DNA of 64,000 nt from CAVXSP01 sp963764505 (GTDB lineage Bacteria > Acidobacteriota > Vicinamibacteria > Vicinamibacterales > SCN-69-37). The DNA lies in NCBI GenBank assembly GCA_963764505.1, contig CAVXSP010000001.1, positions 1,612,001-1,676,000 of the forward strand. Direction: 5' to 3'. The translations under genes and the position numbers were made by a program. The stretch's first letter is position 1. Every line of letters begins with the position of its first letter. Of this stretch, positions 36,217 to 45,042 are shown in pieces. Under the pieces are notes generated by a model. That model had not been told where the DNA came from, searched no databases, and saw nothing but the letters and a program-made list of their open reading frames with translations.

Positions 36217-36972
36217 TCACTGGCGGCGCTGCTGCAGCTTCGACAGGAGGCGCAGCATCTCCAGGTAGAGCCAGACGAGCGTCACGAGCAGGCCGAACGC
36301 GCCGTACCACTCCATGTACTTGGGCGCGCCGCGCTCCACGCCGCGCTGGATGAAGTCGAAGTCGAGCACCAGATTGAGGGCTGCGACGACGACCACGAAC
36401 ACGCTGAACAGGATGCCGAACGTGCCGCTCGAGTTGATCAACGGCACGGCGACGCCGAACAGACCGAGGAGGAAGCTCAGGAAGTACGCGAGCGCGATGC
36501 CGCCGGTCGCCGCGAGCACGCCGATTCGGAACTTCTCGCTCACGCGGATCATGCCGGAGCGGTAGGCCATGAGCAGCGCGCCGAGCGTGCCGAACGTGAG
36601 GAGCACGGCCTGGCTGACGATGCCCGGGTACCGGGCCTCGAACAGCACGGAAACCCCGCCGAGCACCGCCCCTTCGAGCACCGCGTAGAGCGGCGTCGTG
36701 TAGGGCGCCCAGGTCTGCTTGAAGACGGTCACCATCGCGGCCACCAGGCCGCCGATGGCTCCGACCATCACGAACGCGCCGAGTGACGGATCGGCCGGGC
36801 CGCGGCTCCAGACCCAGCCGGCCGCGGCGACCAGGATGAGCAGCGAGAGCGCCGTCTTGTTCACGGTGCCGGCGATCGTCATCGTGTCGGCACCCGCGCC
36901 GACCCCGAATCGCGTGAACGTCCCGGCGTTCATCGCCGGATTCCCCGAGCGCCACGTCATCGTGCCTGCCAT
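36217..36972 (-). CDS. Bax inhibitor-1 / YccA-family membrane protein
   Basis: 251 residues, seven TM helices starting at about 32. Family features: GNPAMNAGTFTRF at the N-terminus, YPGIVSQAVLLTFGTLGALL in the middle and MEWYGAFGLLVTLVWLYLEMLRLL at the C-terminus. These proteins are putative Ca/H-permeable inner-membrane channels. Convergent with the methyltransferase gene. Confidence 0.9.
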   Translation of the reverse strand: MAGTMTWRSGNPAMNAGTFTRFGVGAGADTMTIAGTVNKTALSLLILVAAAGWVWSRGPADPSLGAFVMVGAIGGLVAAMVTVFKQTWAPYTTPLYAVLEGAVLGGVSVLFEARYPGIVSQAVLLTFGTLGALLMAYRSGMIRVSEKFRIGVLAATGGIALAYFLSFLLGLFGVAVPLINSSGTFGILFSVFVVVVAALNLVLDFDFIQRGVERGAPKYMEWYGAFGLLVTLVWLYLEMLRLLSKLQQRRQ

Positions 36973-37014
36973 GGAATAGGCCCCTTTTCGCGGCCCCGGC
37001 CGCGGAACGCGCGT

Positions 37015-37548
37015 CTACCGATTCGTCCGGAAGCCGCGCAGGATCGTGCGCTGATCGGACCAGGCCAGCCGCACCGCGATGTACTCGTCGGGCGCGAAGC
37101 CGAGCTCGCTCGCGATCTGCCGGATCTGCGATTCCTCCACGGTCGAGATGCCCTCGTCGCTGGCGGCGGTCGCGAACAGGCAGTCGAGCAGCTCGCGGCG
37201 CTGAGCCGCCGTCGAGATCTCGCGGAACTCCCGTGTCACGAGGAAGTCCTCCGTGCCGCCCAACAGGCGGTTCTGGGCCTTCGCGATCTCCACGACGAGC
37301 GCCGCCTGCTCCTGCGGCAGGTCGCCGACACGCTGGACGATCGTAATCATCCGTGCCGTTTCGGTCTCACTGACGCGCAGATCGGCGCGCGCCGCGCGGC
37401 CGAGGATGTACGCGAACGCCGCGAGGTAGCGGGCGCGCGCGGGGTCGAGCCGATCGAGCTCCGCGGCAATCCGCCGCACGCTCTCGGTCCCGGTCTGGGA
37501 ATCCTGCCGGTCCTCTCCCAGGCTCTTCAGCCAGTCGAGCAAAGACAT
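37015..37548 (-). CDS. TerB-like tellurite-resistance domain protein
   Basis: 177 residues, all helical. AYILGRAARADLRVSETETARM and ATAASDEGISTVEESQIRQIASELG are the two halves of the TerB domain, whose acidic residues may bind metal. No signal peptide or TM; cytoplasmic. In many genomes it is a stand-alone protein with no ter operon, as here; role unknown. Confidence 0.85.
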   Translation of the reverse strand: MSLLDWLKSLGEDRQDSQTGTESVRRIAAELDRLDPARARYLAAFAYILGRAARADLRVSETETARMITIVQRVGDLPQEQAALVVEIAKAQNRLLGGTEDFLVTREFREISTAAQRRELLDCLFATAASDEGISTVEESQIRQIASELGFAPDEYIAVRLAWSDQRTILRGFRTNR

Positions 37549-37666
37549 GAAGCACGGGGCGGCCGGGCGCGAGGCCCCACCGCTTCGTCCCGATCATTGT
37601 ATCGTCGTATGGTCGGCCACCCGGCGGCACGGTCGGTGATAGCCTGAACACCAGGGGAGCGCCGCC

Positions 37667-38173
37667 ATGAGACTCGCCGAACTCTTCGACGCCGAGCTGG
37701 ATCGCGAGGCCGCGCGCACGCGACGTGTGCTGGAGCGTGTGCCGGCCGGCCGCGAAGAGTGGAAGCCTCACCCGAAATCCATGCCGCTCGGACGCCTGGC
37801 GGGCCTCGTGGCGTCGATGCCGTCGTGGGTGAGCCTGATCCTCGACCAGGACGAGCTGGACCTCCAGCCACCCTCCGGCGGCGGCCAGTACCGGCAACCA
37901 TCGATGGACCAGCTCGTCGGGGCGCTCGATCAGCACGTGGCGAAGGCGCGCGAGTCCCTCGCGCGGGCGAGCGACGACTATCTGTTGAGCACCAACTGGA
38001 AGCTGCTCGTCGCCGGCAAGGTCGTGTCCGAGTCGCCGCGCCAGGTCGTCCTGCGGGACACGTTGAACCACCTGGCTCATCATCGCGGACAGTTGACGGT
38101 CTACCTGCGGCTGAACGATCAGCCCGTGCCCGCGATCTACGGGCCGTCGGCAGACGACCCCCGCTTCGCGTAG
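37667..38173 (+). CDS. DinB-like four-helix protein
   Basis: 168 residues. The DinB/YfiT fold is suggested by ELFDAELDREAARTRRVL at the start and LNHLAHHRGQLTVYLRLN at the end, giving two of the three metal histidines. In most relatives a first His follows at about residue 45-50 (LAGH); here it is LAGLVASMPSW, so that metal ligand looks lost. Family members are metal-dependent thiol transferases or of unknown role. Terminates 18 bases before a convergent permease gene. Confidence 0.75.
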   Translation: MRLAELFDAELDREAARTRRVLERVPAGREEWKPHPKSMPLGRLAGLVASMPSWVSLILDQDELDLQPPSGGGQYRQPSMDQLVGALDQHVAKARESLARASDDYLLSTNWKLLVAGKVVSESPRQVVLRDTLNHLAHHRGQLTVYLRLNDQPVPAIYGPSADDPRFA

Positions 38174-38191
38174 GTGCCGGGCTGGCGCGGG

Positions 38192-40903
38192 CTACTCCTG
38201 CCGCAGCGCCGCCATCGGGCTGATCCGGCTGGCGCGCCGCGCCGGCAGATACGAGGCCGCGACGGCGACGAGGACCAGGATCGCCATGGCGCCGCCGATC
38301 GCGAGCGGGTCGGCGGGGCTCACCTCGAAGAGGACGGTGCGGATGTAGCCGCCGAGCGCCAGCACGATCGCCACTCCGCAGGCGACCGCTGCCGCCACCA
38401 GACCGCACACCTCCCTGAGGACCATCCAGATCAGGCGTCCACGCGGCGCGCCCACGGCGATCCGGACGCCGAACTCGCGCGTGCGCTGGACGACGGCGTA
38501 GGAGAGGAGGCCGTAGAGGCCGATTGACGCGAGCGCCAGGGCCAGAAGGCCGAACAGACTCGCCAGCGCCGACACCAGGCGTTCCTGCAGCAGGGATCCG
38601 TCGACGAGGCGATTCATCCCGGTGACGTTCGCCACGAAACTGCCGGGTACCGTGCGCCGGACCTGCTCCCGCAGCGAGCGCGCGACCGCAGCCGGATCCG
38701 CCACGGCGCGGACCACGAGCGTGCTGTTGAACATGCCCTTGCCGATGAGACCGGGCGCCTGGACCATCGGCAGGTACGCCATCCGGCTGCCCGGCTCCCG
38801 CAGGCTCTCGTAGCGTGCGTCATGGACCACCCCGACGATCGCGTACGCCGTCGGCTGGGTGTTGATACGAATCGAGCGGCCGAGCGGCGACGCCTGCCCG
38901 AAGTACGCGCGAGCGGCGGCGTCGCTGATCACCGCTACCTTGACCCCGTCGGCCGAATCGGATGGCCTGAAGAACCGTCCGGCCACCAGACGCATCCCGA
39001 GCGTCTCGAACAGCTCCGATGTGACGAGATTCAGATGAATGGCACGGTCCGCCTCATCGAGCGGCGGTCCGCCGACGATGGTGACGTTGACGCCGCGGTC
39101 GCGGCCGCTCATCGGGCTGAGGTTCGCCACGGCGGCGGCGCGAACGCCAGGCAGGGCGCCGATGCGCACGGCCAGGTCGGACCAGTCGGCCGCCGCGCGA
39201 GCGAGGGCCGCGGCCTGCTCGTCGTTCGTGGTGGCCTTGGGCAGCGGGACCTCGACGGGCGCCACCAGCACGTCGCCGGCGCGGAAGCCGGCATCGACGC
39301 GCTCGAGGTTCTGCAGCGTGCGGATGAACAGCGCGGCGCCCGAGAGCAGGGCGACGGAAAGCGTCACCTGGACCACGACGAGCGCCCGTCCAATCCTCCG
39401 GCGCGCCGCGGAAGGCGACGTCCGGCCGGGCGCGCCGGGGCCGGCGCCGGCCACCCGGGTCGTGTCGAGCGCCGGCAGCACGCTGCAGAGCAGCGCCGTC
39501 AGCGCCGCGACCGCCGTCGTGAAGCCGAGCACGCGCCCTCCGAACGTCGGCGCCACGTCGATCTGCTGCCGCGTGGCGCCGATCACGTCGACGAGGAGAT
39601 GCACGCCCCAGTAGGCCGCGACGATGCCGGCCGCCGCTCCGAGCGCCGCCAGGATCGCGCCCTCGGTGACCAGTTGCCGGACGAGCCTGGCCCGTCCGGC
39701 GCCGATCGCGAAGCGCAGGGCCATCTCGTCCTGCCGGGCGCTCGCCCGCGCGAGCAGGAGGTTCGCCACGTTCGCGCAGCCGATCACCAGCACGACGCCG
39801 ACGATCGCCATCACGATCGTCAATGGGGTCGAGAACGGCCGGCGGATCTCGTCGAGCCCCCGGGAGGCCGGCACGAGATCGACGCGGTTGAAGTAGTCGC
39901 TCGCGGCCGGCGGGTGCCCGCGCAGCGCCGTCATGTACCTCTGGAACATCGCATCGAGCTCGGCGCGGGCCGGCTCGACCGCCGCGCCGTCGGCGAGGCG
40001 CCCGACCACGCTGAACCACCAGGAGGCGCGCGTCGAGAGGTTCGCCGTCGAGAGCGTGACGGGGACGGTCACGTCGACCGGCGCGCCGACGGTGAGGCCG
40101 AAGAATCCCGGCGGCGTCACGCCGACAATCGTCATCGGCTTCGTGTCGACCCGGATTCGCCGGCCGAGCACGGACGGACTCAGGCCGAACCGCTCCTTCC
40201 AGAACCGATAGCTGATCACCACGACCGGGCCGTCCGGCCCGCCGCTCCCGCCGCGCGCGTCGTCGGCGGCCGCGAGCGCGCGGCCGTGGACGGCGGGCAC
40301 GCCGAGAACGTCGAAGTAGTTGCCCGAGACGTACTGACCGCGCACCTCCTCCTCGGTGCCGTCGAGCTCGACCCGGAAACGCTGCTCGGCGAACATCGCG
40401 AGGCCCGAGAACTGCCGGGCGCCGTCGCGCATGATCTCGTAGCAGGGGTAGGGCGGGCCGTTCGAGCCGTTGGACTTCCCGCCCGAGTCGTCGACGAAGA
40501 ACAGCCGCTGGGGTCGGCTGACCGGCAGCGTCTCGAGGAGCACGGCGTCCACGAGGCTGAAGATGGCCGTATTGGCGCCGATGCCGAGGCCCAGCGACAG
40601 GATCGCCACGGCCGCGAAGCCCGGAGATCGTCGGAAGAGCCGCAGGGCGTAGCGAGTATCGCCGCGCAGTTCGTCGAGCAGCCGCAGGCCCAGTTGCTGC
40701 CGGCACTCGTCGCGGCGGGCGTCGACGCTGCCGAGCTCGGCGCGGGCGCGGCGCCGGGCTTCCGCCGGCGGCAGGCCTCGCCGCTCCAGATCGTCCACGT
40801 AGCGCGCGACGTGGAACTCGAGCTCGTCGGCGATCTCGCGGTTGAGATCGGTCCGGCGAAACACGGCTCGAGCCCACGATCGAAGCCGTGCCGGGAAAGT
40901 CAC
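38192..40903 (-). CDS. ADOP-family permease with N-terminal prefix domain
   Basis: 903 residues from GTG 40903. The first ~85 residues (DLNREIADELEFHVARYVDDL, ARRRARAELGSV) are the permease prefix domain. Then RGDTRYALRLFRRSPGF opens the ADOP core: TM helix, MacB-like periplasmic domain, FtsX domain, and a second copy of all three. GTG overlaps the PadR stop by 4 bases (GTGA). PadR-ADOP pairs are common in acidobacteria; the PadR protein probably controls expression. Substrate unknown. Confidence 0.9.
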   Translation of the reverse strand: MTFPARLRSWARAVFRRTDLNREIADELEFHVARYVDDLERRGLPPAEARRRARAELGSVDARRDECRQQLGLRLLDELRGDTRYALRLFRRSPGFAAVAILSLGLGIGANTAIFSLVDAVLLETLPVSRPQRLFFVDDSGGKSNGSNGPPYPCYEIMRDGARQFSGLAMFAEQRFRVELDGTEEEVRGQYVSGNYFDVLGVPAVHGRALAAADDARGGSGGPDGPVVVISYRFWKERFGLSPSVLGRRIRVDTKPMTIVGVTPPGFFGLTVGAPVDVTVPVTLSTANLSTRASWWFSVVGRLADGAAVEPARAELDAMFQRYMTALRGHPPAASDYFNRVDLVPASRGLDEIRRPFSTPLTIVMAIVGVVLVIGCANVANLLLARASARQDEMALRFAIGAGRARLVRQLVTEGAILAALGAAAGIVAAYWGVHLLVDVIGATRQQIDVAPTFGGRVLGFTTAVAALTALLCSVLPALDTTRVAGAGPGAPGRTSPSAARRRIGRALVVVQVTLSVALLSGAALFIRTLQNLERVDAGFRAGDVLVAPVEVPLPKATTNDEQAAALARAAADWSDLAVRIGALPGVRAAAVANLSPMSGRDRGVNVTIVGGPPLDEADRAIHLNLVTSELFETLGMRLVAGRFFRPSDSADGVKVAVISDAAARAYFGQASPLGRSIRINTQPTAYAIVGVVHDARYESLREPGSRMAYLPMVQAPGLIGKGMFNSTLVVRAVADPAAVARSLREQVRRTVPGSFVANVTGMNRLVDGSLLQERLVSALASLFGLLALALASIGLYGLLSYAVVQRTREFGVRIAVGAPRGRLIWMVLREVCGLVAAAVACGVAIVLALGGYIRTVLFEVSPADPLAIGGAMAILVLVAVAASYLPARRASRISPMAALRQE

Positions 40904-41238
40904 AGCTTCTCCGGCGAGGTCTCGAGGATCCCCGCGATGATCTGCGCCATATCGTTCCACTGGCGCATCTCCTGCTGGAGGCGCCGCCGGCCCGCGGCGG
41001 TGAGCGTGTAGTACCGGGCGCGTCGCTTGTTCTCCGACTCGCCCCACTCCCCGGCGATCAACCCCTGATGCTCGAGGCGGTAGAGCGCCGGATAGAGCGA
41101 GCCCTGCTGAATCTGCAGGCGGTCGTTGGAGATCTGCTGGAGGCGGAGCAGCACGCCGTAGCCGTGCAGCGGTCCGAGCGAGACGGCTTTCAGGATCAGG
41201 AGGTCGAGCGTTCCCTGGAGCAGGTCGGCCTTCGCCAT
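40900..41238 (-). CDS. PadR-family transcriptional regulator
   Basis: 112 residues: LLQGTLDLLILKAVSLGPLHGYGVLLRLQQI, then QGSLYPALYRLEHQGLI (recognition helix and wing) and KRRARYYTLTAAGRRRLQQEM. A winged-helix repressor with a C-terminal dimer helix. It precedes and overlaps the ADOP permease gene by 4 bases, so the pair is one operon, probably autoregulated through the repeats at 41245-41289. Confidence 0.9.
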   Translation of the reverse strand: MAKADLLQGTLDLLILKAVSLGPLHGYGVLLRLQQISNDRLQIQQGSLYPALYRLEHQGLIAGEWGESENKRRARYYTLTAAGRRRLQQEMRQWNDMAQIIAGILETSPEKL

Positions 41239-41244
41239 GGTCTC

Positions 41245-41291
41245 TCTCCTAGACAGTCTGGGACGATACCGCTTTTCTCCTAGACGGTCAA
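41245..41291 (-). promoter_or_regulatory. Direct-repeat operator and promoter for the PadR-ADOP operon
   Basis: Two copies of TCTCCTAGACnGTC (41245-41258 and 41276-41289) differ at one position and are 31 bases apart, about three helical turns. On the minus strand a TTGACC (-35-like, 41291-41286) and TATCGT (-10-like, 41268-41263) are 17 bases apart between the copies. The near copy contains the palindrome AGACAGTCT and the AGGAGA ribosome site of padR. A good candidate for repressor binding. Confidence 0.55.
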
Positions 41292-41422
41292 GGAGTCGGC
41301 CCGCGGACCGCGCCGCCCGATTCCGTTCGATCTGTCGCCGCTGGTCCCGTCGAGGCGCCGTCGGTCACATTCCGAGCGGTCCGCGCCTGCAGCCCGCCTA
41401 TCGTGCCGAGCGGGAGGTTCCG

Positions 41423-41599
41423 ATGAGACGTCGTTACCAGATCCTGTTCGTGACTCTGTGTCCGCTCCATTTCGCCTTGTCAGAGACGTCGCGGCATTTC
41501 ATCATGCTCGACGACCCTGCCTGGCTCTTCGAGCAGATGGACGTCTTTCTGGCGAATCCGCTCGCCTCGACGCGGCAGCGCGGGTTTCCCGGGGAGTGA
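41423..41599 (+). pseudogene. Remnant of an alpha/beta hydrolase C-terminus
   Basis: 58-residue open frame with a GGGAGG ribosome site. Its second half, SETSRHFIMLDDPAWLF and EQMDVFLANP, looks like the final part of alpha/beta hydrolases where the catalytic His precedes 'FIMLDDP'. The N-terminal part (MRRRYQILFVTLCPL) is unlike that fold. No upstream hydrolase sequence is present, so it is probably a truncated relic just before the histidine kinase. A genuine small peptide gene is the alternative. Confidence 0.4.
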
Positions 41600-41602
41600 C
41601 GG

Positions 41603-42673
41603 ATGCCTCCGACGATGATCCACGACTATCCGTCCCCGCGATCCGGCACGCCGGCGCCGCCGGTCCGGCCGTTCTACTGGGTCTGTCAGGCCGCCGGATG
41701 GGCGGTCTTCTGCGGCTACGTGACGCTCGGATACCTGTACGGCAACGGCGGCGTCTGGAAGGCTCGCGACCTGGTCAACATCGTGCTCTTCACGATGGTC
41801 GTCTGCCCGGCCGTCAGCCATTTCCTGCGATCGCGGCTGTGGCGGTGGGGTTGGGTCGACATGCCGCCGGGCAGGCTGCTGCCCCGCGCGGCGGCGCTGG
41901 TCGTGCTCTCGGCGGTGACGCTGACGCTGATGACCGCCGCCAGTCTGCGGGTGCTCGACGGCCCGCCGTGGCTGCCGACGGAGGGATTGCTGTGGATGAC
42001 GGCCGGCTACGGGTGGGCGTTCGTCGGGTGGTTCGTCATCTACAACTCGATTCAGGGCCGGCGGCGTCACCACGAAGCGCGCGCCGCGGCCCGGGACGCG
42101 CAGCTCCAGGCGCTGGCCGCCCAGCTGAACCCCCACTTCCTGTTCAACTGCCTCAACTCGGTCCGCGCCCTGATCGTGGAGAATCCGGCGCGGGCTGCCT
42201 CGATGGTGACCGGTCTGGCGGATCTGCTCCGTTATGCGCTCTCGTCGGATCGCCAGCGGACCGTGAACCTCGCGCAGGAGCTCGAGATCGTCGACGAGTA
42301 CCTCAATCTGGAGCGGGTCCGGTTCGAGGAGCGTCTGCGCGTCGAGCGTGCCATCGACCCGGCTGCGCTGTCCGCCCGGCTGCCCCCGATGCTGGTCCAG
42401 ACGCTGGTCGAGAATGCCGTCAAGCACGGCGTGGCGGTCTCGGCGGCGGGCGGGGTGGTGCGCGTCCGGGCGGAGGTAAACGGACAGCGGGTCGACATCG
42501 CGATCACCAACACCGGCGGATTCCGCCCGGCGCCGGACGGTCAGGGCCGCGGGCTTCGGAACGCGACCGAACGGCTCCGGCTGCTCTACGGCCAAGAGGC
42601 TTCCCTGCGCGTGGAGGGATCGAGCGAGTCGACGACCGTGTCGCTGTCGCTCCCGCTGGAGACGGTCGCATGA
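41603..42673 (+). CDS. LytS/YehU-type sensor histidine kinase
   Basis: 356 residues. Four TM helices at about 18-42, 53-75, 90-115 and 123-145, with no obvious periplasmic sensor. Then the His_kinase domain with the phosphorylated His in QLNPHFLFNCLNSVRAL (about 175), and the HATPase with QTLVENAVKHGV and GQGRGLRNATERL. Pairs with the LytTR regulator, whose ATG overlaps its stop (ATGA). Signal unknown; membrane-embedded sensing is likely. Confidence 0.92.
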   Translation: MPPTMIHDYPSPRSGTPAPPVRPFYWVCQAAGWAVFCGYVTLGYLYGNGGVWKARDLVNIVLFTMVVCPAVSHFLRSRLWRWGWVDMPPGRLLPRAAALVVLSAVTLTLMTAASLRVLDGPPWLPTEGLLWMTAGYGWAFVGWFVIYNSIQGRRRHHEARAAARDAQLQALAAQLNPHFLFNCLNSVRALIVENPARAASMVTGLADLLRYALSSDRQRTVNLAQELEIVDEYLNLERVRFEERLRVERAIDPAALSARLPPMLVQTLVENAVKHGVAVSAAGGVVRVRAEVNGQRVDIAITNTGGFRPAPDGQGRGLRNATERLRLLYGQEASLRVEGSSESTTVSLSLPLETVA

Positions 42674-43410
42674 GGGCGCTGATCGTCGACGACGAGCGGC
42701 TGGCGCGGAGCGAGCTGCGGCGTCTGCTGCAGCCTCATCCCGAAGTCGAGATCGTGGGCGAGGCGGCGAACGTCGACCAGGCCGAGGCGCGGCTCGCGCA
42801 GGGCGACGTCGACCTGATCCTGCTCGACGTGCAGATGCCGGGGGCGACCGGCTTCGACCTGCTCGAACGCCTGGATCGCGTGCCGCTCGTCGTGTTCACG
42901 ACGGCCTACGATGCGTACGCTCTTCGCGCGTTCGAAGTGAACGCGTTCGACTACCTCGTGAAGCCGATCCGCCCGGAGCGGCTGGCGGCGGCCCTGAAGA
43001 AGGTGGGCGCCGCGTGGGCCGCCCGCCGCGCGCCCCGGGAGCTGGCTGCCGCGCCGGATGGGGTGCCGCGGCGCCGCTCCGCCTCGGACCGCATCTTCCT
43101 TCGGGAGGGCGATCGCTGCTGGATCGTCGCGCTGGGCGAGATCGCACTGATCGAGGCGGAGGGGAACTACGCGCGGGTGCACTTCGGATCGCATCGACCG
43201 CTGGTGAGGAGCACGCTGCAGGCGCTCGAGGCGCGCCTCGACGCAACGGTGTTCTTCCGGGCCAGCCGCGGCGAGATCGTGAACCTGCGCTTCGTCGAAT
43301 CGATCGAGTCGGAGGTGGACGACGGGATGACCGTCCGGCTGCGGACGGGGCGGGTCGTTCAGGTCTCACGCCGGCAGGCGCAGCGGCTCCGGGAGAACCT
43401 GAGCCTTTGA
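42670..43410 (+). CDS. LytTR-family response regulator
   Basis: 246 residues: receiver domain (1-120) with acidic pocket Asp7/Asp8, phosphorylatable Asp53 (LLDVQMPG), Thr/Lys switch residues (VVFTTAYDAYALRAF, YLVKPIRP), then a Pro/Arg-rich linker and a LytTR DNA-binding domain (about 150-246; LIEAEGNYARVHF, FFRASRGEIVNL, VSRRQAQRLRE). Targets are usually paired imperfect repeats upstream of cell-wall or export genes. No such repeat was picked out here. Confidence 0.93.
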   Translation: MRALIVDDERLARSELRRLLQPHPEVEIVGEAANVDQAEARLAQGDVDLILLDVQMPGATGFDLLERLDRVPLVVFTTAYDAYALRAFEVNAFDYLVKPIRPERLAAALKKVGAAWAARRAPRELAAAPDGVPRRRSASDRIFLREGDRCWIVALGEIALIEAEGNYARVHFGSHRPLVRSTLQALEARLDATVFFRASRGEIVNLRFVESIESEVDDGMTVRLRTGRVVQVSRRQAQRLRENLSL

Positions 43411-43482
43411 CGCCGCGCCGCCGGCCGCGTGGCCGCATCGTGGTACGCTGAGGCGCCGGACGCCCGCCGAACGGAGCCCCGC

Positions 43483-44541
43483 GTGCAGCACGTCACCGAG
43501 CTCGATACGCCTGCGGTCACGATTCTGCTCGACCGCCTGGACGCCAATATCGTCCGCGTCCAGCAGCTGCTGGCCGGGCGCGGCATCGCCAACCGCCCGC
43601 ACATCAAGACCCATAAGATCCCGTCGATCGCGAAGCGTCAGATCGCGGCGGGTGCGGTTGGCATCACCTGTCAGAAGCTCGGCGAGGTGGAGGTGTTCGT
43701 CGACGAAGGCGTGGACGACGACATCCTCCTGACGTTCGACATCGTCGGCGCGGCGAAGACGGCGCGCCTGGCCGCGCTGGCGAAGCGCGTGCGGCGGCTG
43801 GCGGTTGTGCTCGACAACGAGGTGGTCGCTCGCGGCATCTCGGAGGCGGCGCACCGCGACGGGGTCGAGATTGGGTTCCTCGTGGAGTGCGACACCGGCA
43901 ACCGGCGCAACGGCGTCCAGACGCCGCAGGCGGCGTTCGACCTGGCGGCGCTCGCGATGCGGCTGCCGGGTCTGCGCTTCGAGGGCCTGATGACCTATCC
44001 GAACCGGCCGGAGACCGGCCCGTTCTTCGAGGAGGCACTGGCGCGGTTCCGGCGTGCGGACATCGGAGTGCCCGTTGTCTCCGGCGGCGGCACGCCGGCG
44101 CTGCGGACGATCGGCGACTTCCCGATGCTCACCGAGCACCGGGCCGGCACGTACGTCTACAACGACGTGTTGATCGTCTCGGCGGGCGCCGCGACGTGGG
44201 AGGACTGCGCGATGTTCGTGCGGGCGACCGTGGTCAGCCGGCCCACGCCGGAGCGCGCGGTGATCGACGCCGGGTCGAAGGTGCTGACGCGCGAGCAGTA
44301 CGCCGTCGAGCACTTCGGACGCGTCGTCGAGTATCCGGACGCCGTGATCGTGAACCTCAACGAGGAGCACGGCGTGATCGATCTCTCGGCCTGCGCGGCT
44401 CGTCCGGCGATTGGCGAGGTCATCAACATCATTCCGAACCACTGCTGCGTCGTGTCGAACATGGTGGACGAAGTGTACGGCGTGCAGAACGGCGCCGTCG
44501 AGGTCGTCTGGCCGGTGGCGGCGCGCGGAAAGGTGCGGTAG
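43483..44541 (+). CDS. D-threonine aldolase / D-serine dehydratase-like PLP enzyme
   Basis: 352 residues from GTG 43483. The alanine-racemase-type barrel starts with LDTPAVTILLDRLDANI and carries the PLP lysine in RPHIKTHK. VSGGGTPAL binds the phosphate. The C-terminal beta domain ends with IIPNHCCVVSN, whose His/Cys pair is the Zn site of DSD1-type enzymes. It likely cleaves D-threonine-like beta-hydroxy-D-amino acids. An upstream frame to 43429 lacks a ribosome site. Confidence 0.85.
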   Translation: MQHVTELDTPAVTILLDRLDANIVRVQQLLAGRGIANRPHIKTHKIPSIAKRQIAAGAVGITCQKLGEVEVFVDEGVDDDILLTFDIVGAAKTARLAALAKRVRRLAVVLDNEVVARGISEAAHRDGVEIGFLVECDTGNRRNGVQTPQAAFDLAALAMRLPGLRFEGLMTYPNRPETGPFFEEALARFRRADIGVPVVSGGGTPALRTIGDFPMLTEHRAGTYVYNDVLIVSAGAATWEDCAMFVRATVVSRPTPERAVIDAGSKVLTREQYAVEHFGRVVEYPDAVIVNLNEEHGVIDLSACAARPAIGEVINIIPNHCCVVSNMVDEVYGVQNGAVEVVWPVAARGKVR

Positions 44542-44547
44542 TCGGCG

Positions 44548-44973
44548 TCAGCGTTCGTCGACGAGCGCTTCGAGGAGCCGCACCAGCGATCGGCGGTCGC
44601 TGGTGGAGAGCCTGGACAGCCGGCACGAGCCGCCCGTGACCTGCCTCAGCATCTGGGCCCGCAGCCGCGTCCCCGCGGGCGTGAGCCGAATCACCTTGAC
44701 CCGCCGATCCTCGGGCGAGGGCCGCCGCTCGACGAGCCCGCGCGTCTCGAGCCGGTCGACGAGGCCGGTCACGTTCGAGGCGTCGCACCCGAGCGTCTCG
44801 GCCAGCCGCCGCATGGGCAGCGGCCGCTCCGGCTCGATCAGGTGGAGGACGTGACACTGGACCGGCGACAGCTCCCCGCCGCCGCCGGGCGGAGGCAGCC
44901 GTTCCCGCTGAGCGAAGAAGAACCTGACGAGGAGCTGCCACGCCCGCCGTGTGTCCTCGTCTGCGCCGCTCAT
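44548..44973 (-). CDS. MarR-family transcriptional regulator
   Basis: 141 residues: LSPVQCHVLHLIEPERPLPMRRLAETLGCDASNVTGLVDRLE is the winged-helix core with recognition helix, and RRPSPEDRRVKVIRLT is the wing with the conserved D-R. Dimer helices flank it. Divergent from lon, with only 69 bases between start codons; these hold two promoter-like elements and a palindrome, so it may control both itself and lon. Confidence 0.9.
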   Translation of the reverse strand: MSGADEDTRRAWQLLVRFFFAQRERLPPPGGGGELSPVQCHVLHLIEPERPLPMRRLAETLGCDASNVTGLVDRLETRGLVERRPSPEDRRVKVIRLTPAGTRLRAQMLRQVTGGSCRLSRLSTSDRRSLVRLLEALVDER

Positions 44974-44981
44974 CGGCGTCC

Positions 44982-45033
44982 ATTATACTTGATAAGACTG
45001 ATAGTTGACAAACTAAACTAAGTGGTCGATCAT
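44982..45033. promoter_or_regulatory. Overlapping divergent promoters and operator of marR and lon
   Basis: AT-rich island. Minus strand: TTGTCA (45011-45006), 18 bases, TATAAT (44987-44982), placing transcription start about 2 bases from the marR ATG. Plus strand: TTGACA (45005-45010), 17 bases, GATCAT (45028-45033), just ahead of the lon ATG at 45043. The two -35 boxes overlap inside the perfect inverted repeat TAGTT-GACA-AACTA (45002-45015), a typical MarR-like operator. Both transcripts would have almost no leader. Confidence 0.6.
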
Positions 45034-45042
45034 GGTGGCACT

